Source of the DNA: CAZAYB01 sp964489215
Lineage (GTDB): Bacteria; Planctomycetota; Phycisphaerae; Sedimentisphaerales; Anaerohalosphaeraceae
Length of the DNA stretch: 8,272 bases
Assembly (NCBI GenBank): GCA_964489215.1
Contig: CAZAYB010000134.1
Coordinates: forward strand, 1-8,272
Reading direction: 5' to 3'
Below are positions 6,416 through 8,272 of this stretch, piece by piece; the stretch's first letter is position 1, and each line of letters begins with the position of its first letter. The notes beneath the pieces are model-generated. The model made no database searches. It was not told where the DNA came from and saw only the letters and a program-made list of their open reading frames with translations. Position numbers and translations under genes: made by a program.

Positions 6416-7276
6416 TTAATCGTTCCAGAGCCAGTTTCGTGCCTGGATGACAAGGTCGGAGATGTCAATTGTGCCATTATCGTCAAGGTCTGCTAAGGGG
6501 GAGTCAGTTTTCCATGAATATGCCAGTTTTTCGAAGTCATTGAAGTTTATTCCGGCCTGAGCGTCAAGTTCGCCTTTGGGTACGATTCGGGTATCGATAT
6601 CCATGTTGTCTATCATACTTGCAGAGAATCTATCTTCAGGCAGAAGTTCAGCGGGGAGTTTATTTGCTTTCAGACTTACAAAAAACTGCTGAGGTGTTCC
6701 TGATATTTTGTAAAGGGCGGTAAGTCTGTACCATTTTCCGAAATCTGCGACGGGTTCGTCAAGTACCTCGAGATTTTCAGATATGACGCTTATTGCGGTG
6801 AAATCGGTTATGTCCTGGTCAAGAGCGATCTGCAGGGAGTAGACATCAGTTTCATCATTTCTGGCGTAAAAGCTTGATTGTATCCAGATTTGTGTATCCA
6901 TTTGTGAGAGTGGTTCCTGCGGGCCTGGTATATAAAAACTGCAGGTTGTATCTCCCATTCCGCCGTAGAAACCTGTTCTTTGTGAGCCGGTGAAATCATC
7001 TGTCTGCATATAGCCGCTTTGAAAAGCGAAACAGTAGAAATAGTACATTCCCGGTGAACCGTATGGATTTTCAAGGGAGGTTTGGCCGTCCGGGGCAGCG
7101 GGGTCAGCAAAGGAGAGGGGAAGCTGGTCAGATTCGAAAGACCATGGCTGGTGAGTAAAATATTGGTTTAAGTTCCATTGTGGAGGATTGAAATAGTATC
7201 TGTCGGCTGGGTCCATATAAGCAGATGCAGGTAAATATATACTAATAAGAATAATTACTTTAATCAGGGTCTTCAT
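6416..7276 (-). CDS. Secreted protein with C-terminal dockerin-like module
   Basis: The preferred start is the ATG at 7276, giving 286 residues. It has AAGGA six bases upstream (7287-7283) and begins a standard signal peptide (MKTLIKVIILISIYLPASA, cleavage near residue 19-20). An open frame runs back to an ATG at 7393, but that would bury the signal peptide behind 39 unrelated residues. Residues 21-240 match no family I can name; the stretch 128-204 looks beta-strand-rich, as in a carbohydrate-binding or jelly-roll domain. The C-terminus (243-283) is a dockerin-like pair: a degenerate first half, INFNDFEKLAYSW (243-255), then DLDDNGTIDISDL (263-275), a good calcium loop with D263, D265, N267, D271 and D274, followed by NWLW (281-284). 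Such tails are common on exported proteins of Phycisphaerae. Function beyond secretion and likely surface or complex association is unknown. Confidence 0.82.
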   Translation of the reverse strand: MKTLIKVIILISIYLPASAYMDPADRYYFNPPQWNLNQYFTHQPWSFESDQLPLSFADPAAPDGQTSLENPYGSPGMYYFYCFAFQSGYMQTDDFTGSQRTGFYGGMGDTTCSFYIPGPQEPLSQMDTQIWIQSSFYARNDETDVYSLQIALDQDITDFTAISVISENLEVLDEPVADFGKWYRLTALYKISGTPQQFFVSLKANKLPAELLPEDRFSASMIDNMDIDTRIVPKGELDAQAGINFNDFEKLAYSWKTDSPLADLDDNGTIDISDLVIQARNWLWND

Positions 7277-7415
7277 TTCATTTCCTTTATTTTTGTTTAG
7301 AAAGCGACTAATTTCATGAGAGTTATTATTATATAATAAAGTCGCTTTAAATCCAGAGCTGGTTTGATTAAAATGCTTTTTTGGGCTTAACAAGAGCTAA
7401 TTACGGACAACGATT
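7277..7415. promoter_or_regulatory. Divergent promoter region with palindrome and inverted repeat
   Basis: This 139-base region separates the dockerin-type gene (-) from the ResB gene (+). TTATTATATAATAA at 7326-7339 is a perfect 14-bp palindrome and contains TATAAT on both strands (+ at 7332-7337; - at 7333-7328), so it could serve as overlapping divergent -10 elements. No good -35 box is seen at 16-18 bases on either side. A separate perfect 9-bp inverted repeat, AAAGCGACT (7301-7309) and AGTCGCTTT (7340-7348), flanks the palindrome and may be an operator or an RNA hairpin in the leader. Confidence 0.45.
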
Positions 7416-8272
7416 ATGGCGAGTAACAGGCAGGTTATTTATCGTATAACCCTTATATTAACGGGTTTACTGATTTTTTTGAGTATTTATTCAACATTTC
7501 TTGGTGCTGATGGTGCCCAGAATTTTTTCAGTTCTTTACCAATGCGCGTTTTTTGGTTTATGTTTGAGCTGCTTCTTTTGGTCGGTTTTATCTTTTTTAA
7601 GCGGCTGCGTTCTAAACCGGCAATGTTTTTGGCTCATTTTGGGGTATTACTGATTATTGCAGGTTCGATGTATGGTTCCGAAGAGGGGCACCGTGTTTTT
7701 AACAGTTTAAGAGAAAAAAACAAGATTAAAAGCGGTTTGATGGTTGTTTATGAGGGTGACAGTGAAAATGTAATTATCAAGGATAGAACAAATACAGGAG
7801 TGAAACTTGATTTTTCTATAAAGCTAAATCAGTTCTATATTGATTATTATTGGCCCGGTGAAGTTTTAGTGAAAATTCCGGGCGGGGATGTATTGCGTAT
7901 GCCTGCGGTTGCGGGTGCCAGGGCTGAGGTTAAGGGTTTTGGGACATTCAGTGTTGCGGCAACGTTTGATAATTTCAAGCTTAAGATTACAGATGACGGC
8001 AGAAGCGTATTTGATGAGGAAGGCAGTTCTGATAACCCTGCTGTTGAGGTTAGATATGAAAGTTCAGAGGGGTCTTCCTTCAGCAAGTATCTTTTTGCAA
8101 GGTTTAATGAGGGCCAGGAGAAAGGGGGTTTTAATTTTTCATACAAGCTTCCTGTTAAAGAATATACCAGCGAAATTGAAGTAATCGCAGACGGGGTGAA
8201 AGTAAAAGAGTTTGAGTTAGAAGTTAACAAACCTTTGCATTATGGAGGTTATTATTTTTATCAATCTTCCTA
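7416..8272 (+). CDS. resB: ResB-family cytochrome c biogenesis protein, 3' end cut by the window
   Basis: The gene is open from ATG 7416 to the window end (285 full codons), so the C-terminus is missing. An in-frame TAA at 7398-7400 with no start codon before 7416 fixes the start; the Shine-Dalgarno is poor. Membrane segments lie near residues 8-29, 45-61 and 69-86. The third, FLAHFGVLLIIAG (71-83), contains the His (H74) expected in this family. A large periplasmic domain follows, with the ResB-like patterns LNQFYIDYYWPG (137-148) and VNKPLHYGGYYFYQSS (270-285). ResB/Ccs1 works with CcsA/ResC in system II to deliver reduced haem to apocytochromes c at the outer face of the inner membrane. 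A ccsA partner, fused or next in line, would be expected just downstream but is outside the window. It is divergent from the dockerin-type gene and shows no functional link to the secretion module. Confidence 0.88.
   Translation, partial: MASNRQVIYRITLILTGLLIFLSIYSTFLGADGAQNFFSSLPMRVFWFMFELLLLVGFIFFKRLRSKPAMFLAHFGVLLIIAGSMYGSEEGHRVFNSLREKNKIKSGLMVVYEGDSENVIIKDRTNTGVKLDFSIKLNQFYIDYYWPGEVLVKIPGGDVLRMPAVAGARAEVKGFGTFSVAATFDNFKLKITDDGRSVFDEEGSSDNPAVEVRYESSEGSSFSKYLFARFNEGQEKGGFNFSYKLPVKEYTSEIEVIADGVKVKEFELEVNKPLHYGGYYFYQSS

Noticed and set aside
7277..7393. N-terminal extension of the dockerin-type gene to an ATG at 7393
   Set aside because: It would place 39 polar residues before an obvious signal peptide, runs through the palindromic intergenic region, and the ATG at 7276 has a well-spaced Shine-Dalgarno.
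7847..8230. A 127-codon minus-strand frame and a 98-codon plus-strand frame (7888-8184) near the window end
   Set aside because: Both are shadows of the ResB gene, which matches its family on the other frame right up to the window edge.

Overview
The window most resembles chromosomal DNA of a PVC-group bacterium, probably a planctomycete of the class Phycisphaerae. This rests on three features seen together. One is a prepilin-like protein with an N-terminal FTLIEL segment and an exact H-X9-DG motif. The second is a secreted protein ending in the short dockerin-like tail common in Phycisphaerae. The third is a moderately AT-rich composition with Shine-Dalgarno sites at some genes only. No marker gene is present, so the taxonomic placement is an inference.

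Bases 236-5515 (+ strand) hold six genes of a type II secretion / type IV pilus-like assembly module. In order they are: an assembly ATPase (GspE-type, but without the N1 domain); a standard GspF-type inner-membrane platform protein; a second, larger GspF-like protein with a polytopic N-terminal extension; and three small proteins with prepilin-like N-termini that best fit minor pseudopilins I, J and K. The last five genes are close together or overlapping and look like one operon. The ATPase is separated from them by 121 bases. No secretin, prepilin peptidase, GspL/M/C or clear major pseudopilin (GspG) is present, so those parts must lie elsewhere if the machine is complete.

Bases 5580-7276 (- strand) hold two genes transcribed toward the operon: first a signal-peptide protein with a C-terminal dockerin-like module, then a planctomycete-type prepilin-like protein with the H-X9-DG motif. 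Whether these are built or exported by the neighbouring machine is unknown.

Bases 7277-7415 are a divergent, AT-rich intergenic region with a perfect 14-bp palindrome that carries TATAAT on both strands, and a separate 9-bp inverted repeat. From 7416 a ResB-family cytochrome c biogenesis gene runs to the end of the window and is cut off there.

I saw no tRNA, rRNA, CRISPR array, insertion sequence or other mobile element. The most distinctive part is the compact E-F-F'-I-J-K module: an N1-less ATPase, two different GspF platforms in tandem, and three divergent minor pseudopilins.
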